In this document: one piece after another, positions 1 through 10,338 of the stretch
Layout: every line of letters starts with the position of its first letter
Position numbering within the stretch: the stretch's first letter is position 1
Origin: Pseudomonadota bacterium
Lineage (GTDB): Bacteria; Pseudomonadota; Gammaproteobacteria; Burkholderiales; Burkholderiaceae
NCBI GenBank assembly: GCA_963205525.1
Contig: CAUJJP010000217.1
Span: 1-64,000, forward strand
Direction: 5' to 3'
Length of the DNA: 64,000 nucleotides
Program-made: the position numbers and the translations under genes
The notes under the pieces: model-generated
What the model saw: only the letters and a program-made list of their open reading frames with translations
The model's database searches: none
Told to the model about the DNA's origin: nothing

Positions 1-718
1 AGGCGGCGACCGCGTTCGCAGCGGAGGACGCGCCCTGCGCCACCTGCGCCACCTGTGGCACCTGCGCCAGCTCCGCCGCTGGCGCCGCGGGCGGGACCAC
101 GACTGCCGCCGCCTGGGTGGGGGCCGCCTGCGCCACGGCCGCCGAGGCCACCTGCACCGCCTGCACCGCCGGCACCGCCGGCACCGCTTCGGCCGGCACC
201 GGCGTGGCACCGGGCTCGGGCGGCGCCGGTTCGGCGGCGGGCGGCGGCACTGCCTCGTCCTGCGCGGGCGCCGGCCCGGCGTCGGCCAGGGACAGGCTGC
301 GCTGCGGCCACAGCCACACCGCCAGCGCCGCCAGCAGCAGCAGGCCGACGACGATCACGGCCGGCCGCTGCAGCCACCTGGCCGGCAGCGGGTCGGCATG
401 CGTCGGCTTGTCGCGAAACGGGGCGTTCAGCCCCGTCGACACCTGGTCCAGCCCGCGGCCGTCGGCACTGGGCAGCAGGGCGAGGATGGGTGCGGCGTCG
501 ACCTTCAGGACGCGGCACATGCTTTGCGCCAGGGCGCGCGCGAAGGTGGCGTCGGGCAAGGCGTCGAGCTGGTCGCGCTCCAGCGCCTCGAGCTTGCGCT
601 GCGGCACCTTGAGCGCCGCCGCCAGCACCGCGATGTGCGTGCCCTGGGCCTCGCGTGCACGGCGCAGGAGTGCGCCCGCGCTCGGCGCCTGGGGCTCGGT
701 GGTCGGCGGCTCAGCCAT
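1..718 (-). CDS. rodZ: RodZ-like cell-shape protein (partial, C-terminus off the window edge)
   Basis: RodZ links the MreB cytoskeleton to the inner membrane and helps set rod shape. The visible part has an N-terminal helix-turn-helix region (about residues 14-85, starting GALLRRAREAQG), a single transmembrane helix (about 120-137, VIVVGLLLLAALAVWLW) and then a long Ala/Pro/Val-rich periplasmic linker that runs to base 1. The conserved C-terminal DUF4115 domain would lie outside the window. The ATG at 718 overlaps the last codons of pilW, so the two are probably translationally coupled. The order ndk-rlmN-pilW-rodZ is the usual betaproteobacterial arrangement, normally continuing into ispG and hisS. 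The linker is low-complexity, so its length may vary between relatives. Confidence 0.85.
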   Translation of the reverse strand, partial: MAEPPTTEPQAPSAGALLRRAREAQGTHIAVLAAALKVPQRKLEALERDQLDALPDATFARALAQSMCRVLKVDAAPILALLPSADGRGLDQVSTGLNAPFRDKPTHADPLPARWLQRPAVIVVGLLLLAALAVWLWPQRSLSLADAGPAPAQDEAVPPPAAEPAPPEPGATPVPAEAVPAVPAVQAVQVASAAVAQAAPTQAAAVVVPPAAPAAELAQVPQVAQVAQGASSAANAVAA

Positions 719-1516
719 CGAAGCGGCCTTGTTCGAAGAGCAGCGTCTGCTGACTCTGCGGGAAGCGCTGGCGCAGCTCCTCGCCGAGCGCGCGCACGCC
801 GTCCGGGTTGCCCAGCCGCCGCTCCACCCGCGCCGCCAGCCACAGGGTCTGCGCGTTGGAGCTCGTCGGCTGCGCGTTCACGCGCTTCAGATAGGCCCGG
901 GCGCGCTCGTACTCGCCCAGGCCGTACAAGACCTCGGCCAGGTTGAAGGCGGTTCCGGGGTTGCCGGGGTCGAGCTCGTAGGAGCGCGTCAGCGCCGCCT
1001 CGGCCGCCGCCGCGCGGCCGGAGCGCGCCAGGCACACGCCCTTGGCCAGCAGCGAGCGCGCGCGGTCGGCGTAGCGCGGCTGCGCGATCGCGGCGTCGAA
1101 CTGGGCGAATGACTCGTCCCAGCGCTGCTGCTGGCACAGATACCAGCCGTAGTTGTGGTGCACGTCGGCGTCGTTCGGATCGATCTGCAGGGCGCGCCGG
1201 AAGCTCTCGTCGGCGAGCTGGGGCCGGTCCAGGCCGGCGTAGATCAGGCCGCGCAAGGCGTGCGCGTCGGCGTTGTCCGGGCGCGCGGCGATCGCCTGCT
1301 TGACCTCGTCGAGCGCGGTCTCGAGCTGGCCGCGCCCGTAGTAGCCGGCCGCGAGCTCCAGCCGCAGCCGCGCGCGCCGGTCGTCGTCGGTCATGTCGGA
1401 GGCGGTGCGCACCTCGTCCGCCGCGGGCGAGGTGGCACAGCCCGAGGCCAGCGCAGCCAGCACGGCCAGCACGAGGGCGGCCACGGGCAGCCACGGCGGC
1501 GCCAGGCGCGAGCGCA

Positions 1517-1517
<1 letters not shown>
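711..1517 (-). CDS. pilW: PilW/PilF-type TPR lipoprotein
   Basis: 268 residues. An outer-membrane lipoprotein that, in type IV pilus systems, acts as pilotin for the PilQ secretin. The signal peptide ends in a lipobox ASGC with the acylated Cys at residue 27. The rest is a run of tetratricopeptide repeats, with typical motifs such as AAGYYGRGQLETALDEV, NYGWYLCQQQRWDESFAQF and FNLAEVLYGLGEYERA. The ATG at 1517 shares one base with the rlmN stop codon, and the 3' end overlaps rodZ by 8 bases, so all three lie in one transcript. No other pilus gene is visible here, but this pilW-rodZ position is standard in betaproteobacteria. The family assignment is firm; the pilotin role is taken from homologues. 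Confidence 0.86.
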
Positions 1518-2644
<1,127 letters not shown>

Positions 2645-2652
2645 CGCCCTGT

Positions 2653-3078
2653 TCAGCGCGAGTAGACGTTCATCCCCGGGAAGAAGAACGCCACTTCCAC
2701 CGCTGCCGTTTCCGCGGCGTCGGAGCCGTGCACCGCGTTGGCGTCGATGCTGTCGGCGAAGTCGGCGCGTATCGTGCCCTTGTCGGCCTTCTTGGGGTCG
2801 GTGGCGCCCATCAGCTCGCGGTTCTTGGCGATCGCGTTCTCGCCTTCCAGGGCCTGGATCATGACCGGGCCGCTGATCATGAACTCGACCAGGTCCTTGA
2901 AGAAGGGGCGCGCCTTGTGCACCGCATAGAAGGCCTCGGCCTCGCCGCGCGACAGATGCACCATCTTCGCCGCGACGACCTTCAGGCCGGCGCCCTCGAA
3001 GCGGGCATAGATCTGTCCGATCACGTTCTTCGCCACCGCATCGGGCTTGATGATCGACAGCGTGCGTTCAACGGCCAT
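2653..3078 (-). CDS. ndk: Nucleoside diphosphate kinase
   Basis: 141 residues, full length. Transfers the gamma-phosphate from ATP to NDPs through a phospho-histidine. The start [17 protein letters not shown] is typical, and the active-site His lies in [13 protein letters not shown] chose the ATG at 3078 rather than an upstream ATG at 3099 because an AGGAGAG ribosome-binding site lies just before it and the family begins there. It is followed closely by rlmN, pilW and rodZ in the same direction. Confidence 0.96.
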   Translation of the reverse strand: MAVERTLSIIKPDAVAKNVIGQIYARFEGAGLKVVAAKMVHLSRGEAEAFYAVHKARPFFKDLVEFMISGPVMIQALEGENAIAKNRELMGATDPKKADKGTIRADFADSIDANAVHGSDAAETAAVEVAFFFPGMNVYSR

Positions 3079-3186
3079 GAAAAGCTCTCCTGAAATCAAT
3101 GACTTGGCAAAACATCACATTGTAGCGTGCAGCCCCCGCGCCGACGCCCGGCGCGGCACCCGCCGCGCGCGCCTGGCCGGCGGCGT

Positions 3187-5325
3187 TCAGCGGCCCCGGC
3201 CGCGATTGCCACCGCGGCCACCACCACCACCACCACCACCACCGCCGCCACCACCGCCACGTCGTCCGCCGCCGGCCATCTTGCGGTGGAAGGCGTCGGC
3301 ACCGATGTAGCCGACCGAAGTCTGCATGGGATCGGGCTGACCGTCGGCCGAGCGCGGCCCATGTGCCTTGCGCCCGCCCAGCGGCTGCGCCTTCTGCACG
3401 AAGCGCCGGTCGTAGGTCTGCTGCAGCGGGTTCGGGATCGGGGCGTCGTCCGACAGCTCGCGGCGCCCCTTGTTGCGCTGCATCTGGGTCTTGTCGTAGG
3501 TCTGTTGCAGCGGGTTCGGGATCGGGCCGTCGAAGTCGTCGCCATCCTCCCGGTCCTCACGCAAGCCGCGCGGCTCACGCTGATCGCGACCCCCGCGGTC
3601 CTCGTGGCGGTCGCGGCGTCCCTGCTCGCGCCCCGGACGCCGCTCGCCGCCCTGGCGGGCCGCCGGCGCCGCGCCCTCGGCGCGCGCACCGGTGCGGGCC
3701 TCCCCACGCTCTCCACGCTCCCCACGCTCTCCACGTTCAGCGCCCTCGCCGCGCCCACGATCCTTGCGTCGGTTGCGCCGGCCGCGGCCTTCATCCTCGT
3801 CCTCGCGCGGCTGCACCGGCGCCGCGGTGAGGCGCCGCAGCGTCTTCAGATCCGACTCGGAGAGGTCGACCCAGACCCCGCGCTTGAGCCCGCGCGGCAG
3901 CACGATGGAGCCGTAGCGGATGCGGATGAGGCGGCTGACGACGTGGCCCACGGCCTCGAACATGCGCCGCACCTCGCGGTTGCGACCTTCGGTGATGACG
4001 ACCCGGTACCAGTGGTTGGCGCCCTCGCCGCCGCCGTCCTCGATGCTCTTGAAGGCGGCGCGCTGGCCGTCGATCTCGACCCCTTCGAGCAGGCGCTGGC
4101 GCGCCTCCTCGGCGAGCACGCCGAGCGAGCGCACCGCGGACTCGCGCTCGACGCCGAAACGCGGGTGCATGAGCTGGTTCGCCAGGTCGCCCGAGTTGGT
4201 GAACAGCAGCAGGCCTTCGGTGTTGATGTCCAGGCGTCCGACCGACTGCCACTTGCCCTGCGCCAGCCTGGGCAGGCGCCGGAACACCGTGGGGCGCTGC
4301 TGCGGGTCGTCGAGGCTGACGACCTCGCCCGCCGGCTTGTGGTAGGCCAGCACGCGTGCGCGCGGCGGCTGGATGCGCACCCTGACCGGACGTCCGTCGA
4401 CCTGGATGCGGTCACCGAAGGAGATGCGCTGGCCGGTGTGCGCGGCCTCGCCGTTCACCGTCACCCGGCCGTCGGCGATCATCTGCTCCAGGTCGCGCCG
4501 CGACCCGACGCCGGCCTGCGCCAGCACTTTGTGCAGCTTGGGCGCGTCGGCCTCGGGCGCCAGCACCCGGCGCGGCGCCCCGGCGTCGTCGCTCGCCGCC
4601 CCCGGGTCTTCGTCGGCGCCGCCGCCGTCCTCGGCAGCGGCATCGGCGCCGTCTTCGCCGCGCTCGGCGAAGGCCTCGGTCACCTCATGAGCTTCGACGG
4701 CAGCGGTGCTGTCCGTCAGCGCCTGGGCGTCTGGCGCACCGGCCGCATCGTCGGCGTCGAAGGCGCCCGAGACGACGTCGGCAAAGCACTCGCCCACGCG
4801 CTGCGGCGTGGCCGCCGCCGCCGACTCGGGCAGCGGCGCAGCGCCCTCGCCCGCGGCCTCGCCTGCAGCCTCGCCTTCGCCGCGCCGCCGACCCCGGCGC
4901 CGGTTGCGCCGCCGACCCTCCCGCGGCTGCGCATCATCACCGGCGCCCTCGCTGCCGTCCTCGTTGCCACCGTCGTCGCCGCCTTGCGCGCCGCGCTCGT
5001 CATCGACGCGCCGCTCGGAAGCCGATGGCGCCGCATCCTGCATGGGCGCGGGCTCGGCGACGGCCGTCGGCGCCCGTACCGGCTCGGCGTCGACGGCGGC
5101 TGTCGCTGCACCAGCGGCTGGCACCTCGGCTGGCACCTCCGCGGGCATCTCGGACGGCGCATCGGCCGCGACATCGGCCGCGACAACGGCCGTCTTTCGG
5201 CGCGGCGCACGGCGCTTGCGTGCCGGCGCTGCGGCGGCATCGGTGCTGGCCTGGGTGTCGGGCGCCAGTGCGGCCGACTCGGGGGCGGTCTCGGGGGCGG
5301 GGCTGTGGTCGTCGCTGGGCATCAT
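3187..5325 (-). CDS. rluB: 23S rRNA pseudouridine synthase RluB-like, with long low-complexity extensions
   Basis: 712 residues, more than twice the catalytic core. RluB makes pseudouridine 2605 in 23S rRNA. The core (about residues 250-490) has an S4 RNA-binding domain ([20 protein letters not shown]) and the RsuA-family catalytic motif [18 protein letters not shown] with its Asp. The N-terminal 240 residues are Ala/Glu/Asp-rich with basic blocks. The C-terminal tail is Arg/Glu/Gly-rich, has two copies of [11 protein letters not shown] and ends in a glycine run plus RGGNRGRGR, like an RGG-type RNA-binding tail. The start overlaps the scpB stop (ATGATGA), as in the usual scpB-rluB pair; the second ATG (5322) is equally possible. 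Confidence 0.88.
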   Translation of the reverse strand: MMPSDDHSPAPETAPESAALAPDTQASTDAAAAPARKRRAPRRKTAVVAADVAADAPSEMPAEVPAEVPAAGAATAAVDAEPVRAPTAVAEPAPMQDAAPSASERRVDDERGAQGGDDGGNEDGSEGAGDDAQPREGRRRNRRRGRRRGEGEAAGEAAGEGAAPLPESAAAATPQRVGECFADVVSGAFDADDAAGAPDAQALTDSTAAVEAHEVTEAFAERGEDGADAAAEDGGGADEDPGAASDDAGAPRRVLAPEADAPKLHKVLAQAGVGSRRDLEQMIADGRVTVNGEAAHTGQRISFGDRIQVDGRPVRVRIQPPRARVLAYHKPAGEVVSLDDPQQRPTVFRRLPRLAQGKWQSVGRLDINTEGLLLFTNSGDLANQLMHPRFGVERESAVRSLGVLAEEARQRLLEGVEIDGQRAAFKSIEDGGGEGANHWYRVVITEGRNREVRRMFEAVGHVVSRLIRIRYGSIVLPRGLKRGVWVDLSESDLKTLRRLTAAPVQPREDEDEGRGRRNRRKDRGRGEGAERGERGERGERGEARTGARAEGAAPAARQGGERRPGREQGRRDRHEDRGGRDQREPRGLREDREDGDDFDGPIPNPLQQTYDKTQMQRNKGRRELSDDAPIPNPLQQTYDRRFVQKAQPLGGRKAHGPRSADGQPDPMQTSVGYIGADAFHRKMAGGGRRGGGGGGGGGGGGGGRGGNRGRGR
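3218..3260. repeat. CCA/GGT trinucleotide repeat encoding poly-Gly
   Basis: About nine uninterrupted CCA units on the plus strand, continuing into mixed CCG/CCA units. On the minus strand they encode the glycine run near the RluB C-terminus. Such a tract can change length by slippage in multiples of three without breaking the frame. Confidence 0.85.
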
Positions 5326-6053
5326 GGTGGCGTCTCTGTGTCGGTCGTGGCGGCAGCGGCCGAAGGTGCTGCGCTGGTTTCGTCGGCGCTGTCAGCGTCG
5401 CCGGCTTCGTCGGTGGCGTTGTTGTCGTCGGCGTGATCCGTGTCCGCAGGCTCGCCGTCCAGCGGCAGCAAGGCCTGGTCGCCGACCTTCGGCGCGGACG
5501 GCTCCTGCGCCGCCAGCAGCTCGGCAGCGGCGGCAATGCCGCCCGCGGCCTGCAGCGGCGGAAGCTGAGAGAGGCTGTGCAATCCCAGGTCGTCAAGGAA
5601 CTGCGCCGTGGTGGCGTACAGCGCGGGGCGGCCCGGCGTCTCGCGGTAGCCGATGGCCTCTATCCAGCCGCGGTCCTCGAGCTGCTTGACGATCTGGCTG
5701 CCCACCGTGACGCCGCGGATGTCCTCGATGTCGCCGCGCGTCACCGGCTGCCGGTAGGCGACGATGGCCAGGGTCTCCAGCACCGCGCGCGAATAGCGCG
5801 GTGGCTTCTCCGGATGCAGCCGTTCCAGGTAGACGTGCATCTCCGGCCGACTCTGGAAGCGCCAGCCCGAGGCCAGCGTGACCAGCTCGACGCCGCGTCC
5901 GGCCCAGTCGGCCGCGATCTCGTCGAGCAGGCCGCGCAGGGTGTCGGCGCCGACCTGGTCGTCAAACAACTGCCTGAGCTCGCGCAAAGGCAGCGGATTG
6001 GACGCACAGATGAGCGCGGTCTCCAGGACGCGTTTCGCATCCGATGTGTTCAT
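5322..6053 (-). CDS. scpB: Segregation and condensation protein B
   Basis: 243 residues. A subunit of the SMC-ScpAB condensin that compacts and separates the chromosome. Two winged-helix domains are recognisable, from [18 protein letters not shown] to about residue 180, with the conserved block [23 protein letters not shown]. The C-terminal 65 residues are acidic and Thr/Ala-rich without a known fold. It overlaps rluB at the stop. scpA is not present immediately upstream in this window; the 193 bp before it hold a hairpin and rluD. Confidence 0.92.
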   Translation of the reverse strand: MNTSDAKRVLETALICASNPLPLRELRQLFDDQVGADTLRGLLDEIAADWAGRGVELVTLASGWRFQSRPEMHVYLERLHPEKPPRYSRAVLETLAIVAYRQPVTRGDIEDIRGVTVGSQIVKQLEDRGWIEAIGYRETPGRPALYATTAQFLDDLGLHSLSQLPPLQAAGGIAAAAELLAAQEPSAPKVGDQALLPLDGEPADTDHADDNNATDEAGDADSADETSAAPSAAAATTDTETPP

Positions 6054-6115
6054 GCCAGTCCAGGTCCAGGGGGCGTGTCGACGCGCAAGGCTGTGGCGCT
6101 CGACTCGACCGGGCG

Positions 6116-6148
6116 GGTGGAAGCCGGGCTACCCGGGCGCAATCCACC
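6116..6148. repeat. Strong imperfect inverted repeat between rluD and scpB
   Basis: The arms GGTGG...CCACC enclose an inner CCGGG-CTA-CCCGG stem. It lies in the 193-bp gap between rluD and scpB, both on the minus strand. It could be a factor-independent terminator for rluD without a clear U-run, or a dispersed palindromic unit. I saw no second copy in the window. Confidence 0.5.
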
Positions 6149-6246
6149 GGCGGGGGTGTGGGCTCAGACTCCTGCGCGACACACGGTCTCTCGCGGGCGC
6201 CCGGCACTCGGCAACGGGCTTGCGGCTCACACCTCTCGTCAGGCGC

Positions 6247-7245
6247 TCATTCTAGCGCCTCGGGCGCGCCCAGTGCATGCCAGGCGGCGGCGAAGTCGGG
6301 CGGCGGCGCGCAGCTCACGGCCAGCGGCGTACCGTGCACCGGATGGTCCAGCGCCAGCCGCCAGGCGTGCAGGCCCTGGCGCTGCAGGCCGAGCGCAGGT
6401 CGCCCGCCGTACAAGGCATCGGCCACCAGCGGATGGCCGCGCTGCGCGAGGTGGACCCGGATCTGGTGCGTGCGCCCGGTGTGCAGGGCACAGCGCAGGG
6501 CGCTGAAGCCGTCGGCGCTGACCAGCGCCTGCACGTCGGTGCGCGCCGGCTTGCCGCCTGCCACCACCGCCATGCGCAGGCGCGACACCGGGTCGCGCCC
6601 GATCGGCGCCTCGATGCTGAAGGGCGCGCCGTCGAGCACACCGTGCGCGATCGCCAGGTAGCGGCGCTGCACGCGCCGCTCGGCGATCGCACGCACCAGC
6701 GCCGTCACCGCCTGCAGCGTCTTGCCGACCAGCATCACGCCCGAGGTGTCCTTGTCCAGCCGGTGCACGATGCCGGCGCGCGGCAGCCGCGCCGCCTCGG
6801 CGTGGCGCGCCAGCAGGCCGTTGAGCAGGGTGCCGGACCAGTGGCCCGCCGCCGGGTGCACGACCAGCCCGGCCGGCTTGTCCAGCACCAGCAGGTGCTC
6901 GTCCTCCCACAAGGCCTGGATCGCCATCGGCTGCGGGTGGAAGGCGCGGCTCTCGTCGGTGGGCATGAGCTCGACCGCCAGCTCCTGGCCGACGCGCAGC
7001 TTGCGCGCGCGCAGCGTGGCCGGCACGCCGTCCAGCCGCACGTGGCCGCGCTCGACCAGCGCCTGCAGCCAGGTGCGCGAGAACTCAGGCACCCGCGCCG
7101 CCAGCACCTTGTCCAGGCGCTGGCCGTGCTCGGCCGCCGTCACCGGCGCGCTGCGCTGCTCGGGTACGTCGCGCAGGTCCTCGGGCTCGTGCGCCGGATC
7201 GGTCGCGTCGGCGGGGCCGCCCGGGGGTGCCTCCCTATAATCCAT
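6247..7245 (-). CDS. rluD: 23S rRNA pseudouridine synthase RluD
   Basis: 332 residues, family length. Makes pseudouridines 1911, 1915 and 1917 in helix 69 of 23S rRNA. It has an S4 domain (QRLDKVLAARVPEFSRTWLQ), the RluA-family catalytic motif GIVHRLDKDTSGVML with the essential Asp, and the C-terminal TGRTHQIRVHLA block. It is divergent from bamD with only 44 bp between the starts; this rluD-bamD pairing is common in proteobacteria and supports both calls. The first 30 residues are Pro/Asp/Glu-rich, so a slightly later start cannot be excluded. Confidence 0.94.
   Translation of the reverse strand: MDYREAPPGGPADATDPAHEPEDLRDVPEQRSAPVTAAEHGQRLDKVLAARVPEFSRTWLQALVERGHVRLDGVPATLRARKLRVGQELAVELMPTDESRAFHPQPMAIQALWEDEHLLVLDKPAGLVVHPAAGHWSGTLLNGLLARHAEAARLPRAGIVHRLDKDTSGVMLVGKTLQAVTALVRAIAERRVQRRYLAIAHGVLDGAPFSIEAPIGRDPVSRLRMAVVAGGKPARTDVQALVSADGFSALRCALHTGRTHQIRVHLAQRGHPLVADALYGGRPALGLQRQGLHAWRLALDHPVHGTPLAVSCAPPPDFAAAWHALGAPEALE
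7236..7241 (+). promoter_or_regulatory. Perfect -10-like TATAAT before bamD
   Basis: An exact TATAAT lies about 49 bp before the bamD ATG, at the very 5' end of the divergent rluD gene. No convincing -35 is visible at 16-18 bp upstream in this G+C-rich stretch, so the promoter call is tentative. Confidence 0.4.
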
Positions 7246-7289
7246 GGCTGCATTGTCCGCGAGCGCCGCCCGGCGCGCCTTCGTCGCCC

Positions 7290-8096
7290 ATGAGTCTGCG
7301 CCCGTACTTGCACGCCTGGCCCGCTGCGGCAGCCCTGGCCTGCACCCTGCTGCTCACCGCCTGCGCCGGCGGCTCCAAGCGCCCCGGCGAGCAGACCGCC
7401 GAGGAAGCCTACGCCGAGGCGCGCAGCGACCTCGACAACGGCGCCTACGACGCCGCGATCCGCAACCTCGCGCGCGTGGAGGCCCTCGGCGGCGGCACCC
7501 TGATCTCGCAGCAGGCGCTGCTGGACAAGGCCTACGCGCAATGGCGTTCCGGCGAGCGCGAGGACGCGATCGCGACCCTGGACCGCTTCATCAAGTTCCA
7601 CCCCTCCAGCCCGGCCTACGACTACGCGCTGTACCTGCGCGGCCTGGTCAATTTCAACGACGACCTCGGGCTGCTGGGCAAGATTTCGCGCCAGGACCTG
7701 TCCGAGCGCGACCAGCAGGCCTCGCGCGACGCCTACCAGTCGTTCAAGCTGCTCACCGACCAGTTTCCCGACTCCAAGTACAGCGCCGATGCCCGCCTGC
7801 GCATGGCCTACATCGTCAACGCGCTGGCCAAGCACGAGGTCCACGCGGCGCGCTACTACTACCGCCGCGGCGCCTACCTGGCGGCGGCGAACCGCGCGCA
7901 GCACGCGATCAAGGATTTCCAGAACGCGCCCGCGAGCGAAGAGGCCCTCTACATCCTGGCGCGCAGCTACGACAAGCTGGGCCTGACCGAGCTGCGCGAC
8001 GGCGCCGACCGCGTGCTCAAGCTCAACTTCCCCGACAGCCGCTACCTGCGCGACGGCCTGCTGCTGCCCGAGCGCGCCTGGTGGCAGTTCTGGTGA
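7290..8096 (+). CDS. bamD: Outer-membrane assembly lipoprotein BamD
   Basis: 268 residues. An essential lipoprotein of the BAM complex that inserts beta-barrel proteins into the outer membrane. The signal peptide ends in lipobox LTAC with the acylated Cys at residue 25. The remainder is built of TPR repeats (SDLDNGAYDAAIRNLARVE, ATLDRFIKFHPSSPAYDYAL, MAYIVNALAKHEVHAARYY), with the usual conserved region ARYYYRRGAYLAAANRAQ. An in-frame ATG at 7227 was rejected because it would put 21 residues before the signal peptide. It converges on the helicase gene, with 24 bp between the stops. Confidence 0.95.
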   Translation: MSLRPYLHAWPAAAALACTLLLTACAGGSKRPGEQTAEEAYAEARSDLDNGAYDAAIRNLARVEALGGGTLISQQALLDKAYAQWRSGEREDAIATLDRFIKFHPSSPAYDYALYLRGLVNFNDDLGLLGKISRQDLSERDQQASRDAYQSFKLLTDQFPDSKYSADARLRMAYIVNALAKHEVHAARYYYRRGAYLAAANRAQHAIKDFQNAPASEEALYILARSYDKLGLTELRDGADRVLKLNFPDSRYLRDGLLLPERAWWQFW

Positions 8097-8120
8097 ACTG
8101 ACGGTGCGGGCGGCGCGGCT

Positions 8121-10088
8121 TCAGGCCGTCACGTCGTCGGCCAGCAGCGCCAGCCAGTCGCGGACCTGGGATTCGTCTTCGATCTCGCCCATCGGCGGCA
8201 GGGCGGCGAGCAGGCGCGCGCCGTAGCGCGATTCGCGCAGCCGCGGGTCGCACAGCACGAGCAGGCCGCGGTCGCTCTCGGTGCGGATCAGCCGTCCCGC
8301 GCCCTGCTTGAGCGCCACCGCCGCCTCGGCCACGAAGTAGGCGTCGAACGGATCCTGGCCCTGCGCGCGCAGCTGGCGCACGCGCGCCTGCACCAGCGGG
8401 TCGTTCGGCGGCGGGAAGGGCAGCTTGTCGATCAGCACGCATTGCAAGGCATCGCCCGGCATGTCTATGCCTTCCCAGAAGCTGTGCGAGCCCACCAGCA
8501 TCCGGCCTTGGCCGTCGCCGAAACGCTGCAGCAGGGCGCGCCGGGGCTCGCTGCCCTGCACCAGTATCTGCAAGTCGCTCGTGTGCCGCTGCAGCCAGGC
8601 CTGGGCCGCCTCGGCGATGGCCGGCAGCACGCGCAAGGTGGTGGTGAGGACGAAGCAGCGCCCGCCCAGGCGATGCGCCAGCCGCGCCGCCAGGATGCCC
8701 ACCGCCGCCGGGTGGCCGGGCTCCTGCGGTGAAGGCATGCGCCGCGGCACCCAGCGTCGGGCCTGCGCCGGGTAGTCGAAGGGGCTGCCCAGGCAGAGGT
8801 GGACCGCGTCCTCCAGCCCGGTGCTGCGCGTGAACCAGGCCAGGTCTTCACCGTCGCCCAGGGTGGCGGAGGTGAAGATCCAGGCCCGTGGCGCTTTCTG
8901 GCGCTGCTCGGTCAGCATGGCGCGGATGTCCAGCGGCGACTCGACCAGGCGTGCCTGGTGCGGCGTGAGGTCGACCCAGCGCACATGGTCGGCCGGCAAC
9001 TCGGCGGCAAAGCGGCTGGCGCAGGACTGCAGCTCCTGGCAGCGCTGCACCAGACGCTCGAAGTCGGCCGCCGCGCCCTGCATGGCCGCAGCTGCGGCGG
9101 CGGCAGCGGCAGCCGCCTCACCCAACGCCGCCAGTGCCGGCCCCAGCGCCTGCTGGCATTCCTCGAAGCGCAGCTTGAGGGTGCCGCGCAGCTCCAGACG
9201 ATCGCCGGCCGCGGCCAGTCGCAGCTCGCGCGCGCGCAGCTCCAGCGCCGCCGTCAAGCCCTGCCAGTCCTGCAGTCCGCGTGCGTGCAGCAGGCCGGCG
9301 GTCAGCAGGTCGCGCGCCAGCTCCAGCACCTGGGCGCTGGAGAGTTGCTGGCCGAGGAACTGCACCCCGGCTTCGACGAGCTGGTGCGCCTCGTCGAACA
9401 CCGCCGCGTCCACCGTCGGCAGCAGCTCGGCGACGCCGCTGTCGCGCAAAGCCAGGTCGGCGAAGAACAGGTGGTGGTTGACGACCACCAGGTCGGCCGC
9501 CATCGCCTCCCGGCGCGCCGCCACGACGTGGCAGCGCGCGTAGTCCGGGCAGTCGCTGCCCAGGCAGTTCTCGCGCGTGGAGCTCACCAGCGGGATCACC
9601 GGCGAGCGCTCGTCCAGGCCCTCCACCTCGGCCAGGTCGCCGCTGCGCGTGGCCTGGGCCCAGGTCTCGACGCGTGCGAGCTGGCGCACCGCGCGCCGAT
9701 CCGGCAGCTGCGCCGTCAGGCGCGCCTGCGCCAGCCGGTGCAGGCACAGGTAGCTGGAGCGGCCCTTGAGCAGCGCCAGCGTGAGCGGCACGCCCAGCGC
9801 TTCGCGCAGGCGCGGCAGGTCGCGCAGGAAGAGCTGGTCCTGCAGGCTCTTGGTGGCGGTGCTGACGAGCGCGCGCGAGCCTGCCAGCAGCAGCGGCACC
9901 AGGTAGGCGAAGGTCTTGCCGACCCCGGTGCCGGCCTCGGCGACGAGCGAGGAACGCGACTGCAGCGCCTGCGCCACCGCCTCGGCGAGCCGGGTCTGGG
10001 CCTGGCGCGGGCGAAAGCCGGGCTCCTGGCGTGCCAGCGCACCCGCCGGGGCGAAGGCCTCGGCCACCTGTTGCCGCAGGTCCTGCAC
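8121..10088 (-). CDS. YoaA/DinG-family ATP-dependent DNA helicase
   Basis: 655 residues. A superfamily 2, XPD-like 5'-3' helicase acting on damaged or branched DNA. Walker A AGTGVGKT is at residues 52-59 and the DEAH box at 232-235. Four cysteines placed for the 4Fe-4S cluster are at 115, 175, 180 and 186. The C-terminal motifs include LVGSHSFWEGIDMPGD and KQGAGRLIRTESDRG. An Ala-rich stretch (about residues 320-345) looks like a coiled or flexible insertion. A DUF465 gene lies 6 bp upstream in the same direction. YoaA is the closer fit by length and motif spacing, but DinG cannot be excluded. Confidence 0.88.
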   Translation of the reverse strand: MQDLRQQVAEAFAPAGALARQEPGFRPRQAQTRLAEAVAQALQSRSSLVAEAGTGVGKTFAYLVPLLLAGSRALVSTATKSLQDQLFLRDLPRLREALGVPLTLALLKGRSSYLCLHRLAQARLTAQLPDRRAVRQLARVETWAQATRSGDLAEVEGLDERSPVIPLVSSTRENCLGSDCPDYARCHVVAARREAMAADLVVVNHHLFFADLALRDSGVAELLPTVDAAVFDEAHQLVEAGVQFLGQQLSSAQVLELARDLLTAGLLHARGLQDWQGLTAALELRARELRLAAAGDRLELRGTLKLRFEECQQALGPALAALGEAAAAAAAAAAAMQGAAADFERLVQRCQELQSCASRFAAELPADHVRWVDLTPHQARLVESPLDIRAMLTEQRQKAPRAWIFTSATLGDGEDLAWFTRSTGLEDAVHLCLGSPFDYPAQARRWVPRRMPSPQEPGHPAAVGILAARLAHRLGGRCFVLTTTLRVLPAIAEAAQAWLQRHTSDLQILVQGSEPRRALLQRFGDGQGRMLVGSHSFWEGIDMPGDALQCVLIDKLPFPPPNDPLVQARVRQLRAQGQDPFDAYFVAEAAVALKQGAGRLIRTESDRGLLVLCDPRLRESRYGARLLAALPPMGEIEDESQVRDWLALLADDVTA

Positions 10089-10094
10089 GGGCTC

Positions 10095-10298
10095 TCAGGC
10101 CGGCTCGGGCGGATCGAGCTCGCCTTCCAGGCGCGCGATCAGGTCGCGCAGCACGAGCCGGCGCTTCTTCAGCCGCTGCAGGGTGAGTTCGTCGATCGTC
10201 GGGTCGGCGGCACTGCGGTCGATCAGGCTGTCCAGGTCCGCATGCTCCATGCGCAGCTCGATGAGGCGACGATGCGGGGAATGCAGGTTCTCTTCCAT
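10095..10298 (-). CDS. DUF465 (YdcH-like) small coiled-coil protein
   Basis: 67 residues. It matches the DUF465/YdcH pattern: a short helical hairpin with LxxxHxxLDxxI (MEHADLDSLIDR) followed by a basic segment (LQRLKKRRLVLRDLIARLE). The function of this family is not known. It probably shares a transcript with the helicase (6 bp gap) and is divergent from the phosphatase gene. Confidence 0.8.
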   Translation of the reverse strand: MEENLHSPHRRLIELRMEHADLDSLIDRSAADPTIDELTLQRLKKRRLVLRDLIARLEGELDPPEPA

Positions 10299-10323
10299 GG
10301 CGAGCCGGTGCGTGGCCCGAGTT

Positions 10324-10329
10324 TATAGT
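10324..10329 (+). promoter_or_regulatory. -10-like TATAGT before the PP2C-like gene
   Basis: TATAGT lies about 10 bp upstream of the ATG at 10339 in the 40-bp divergent gap. If used, it would give an almost leaderless message. No convincing -35 element is visible. Confidence 0.3.
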
Positions 10330-10338
10330 CGCCCCCCG

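Noticed and set aside
3127..5436. A 769-residue plus-strand open frame
   Set aside because: It is antisense to rluB and reflects high G+C codon bias; it has no family motifs.
6054..6246. Possible riboswitch or tRNA in the rluD-scpB gap
   Set aside because: Only a simple hairpin is visible; I found no tRNA arms or riboswitch core motifs.
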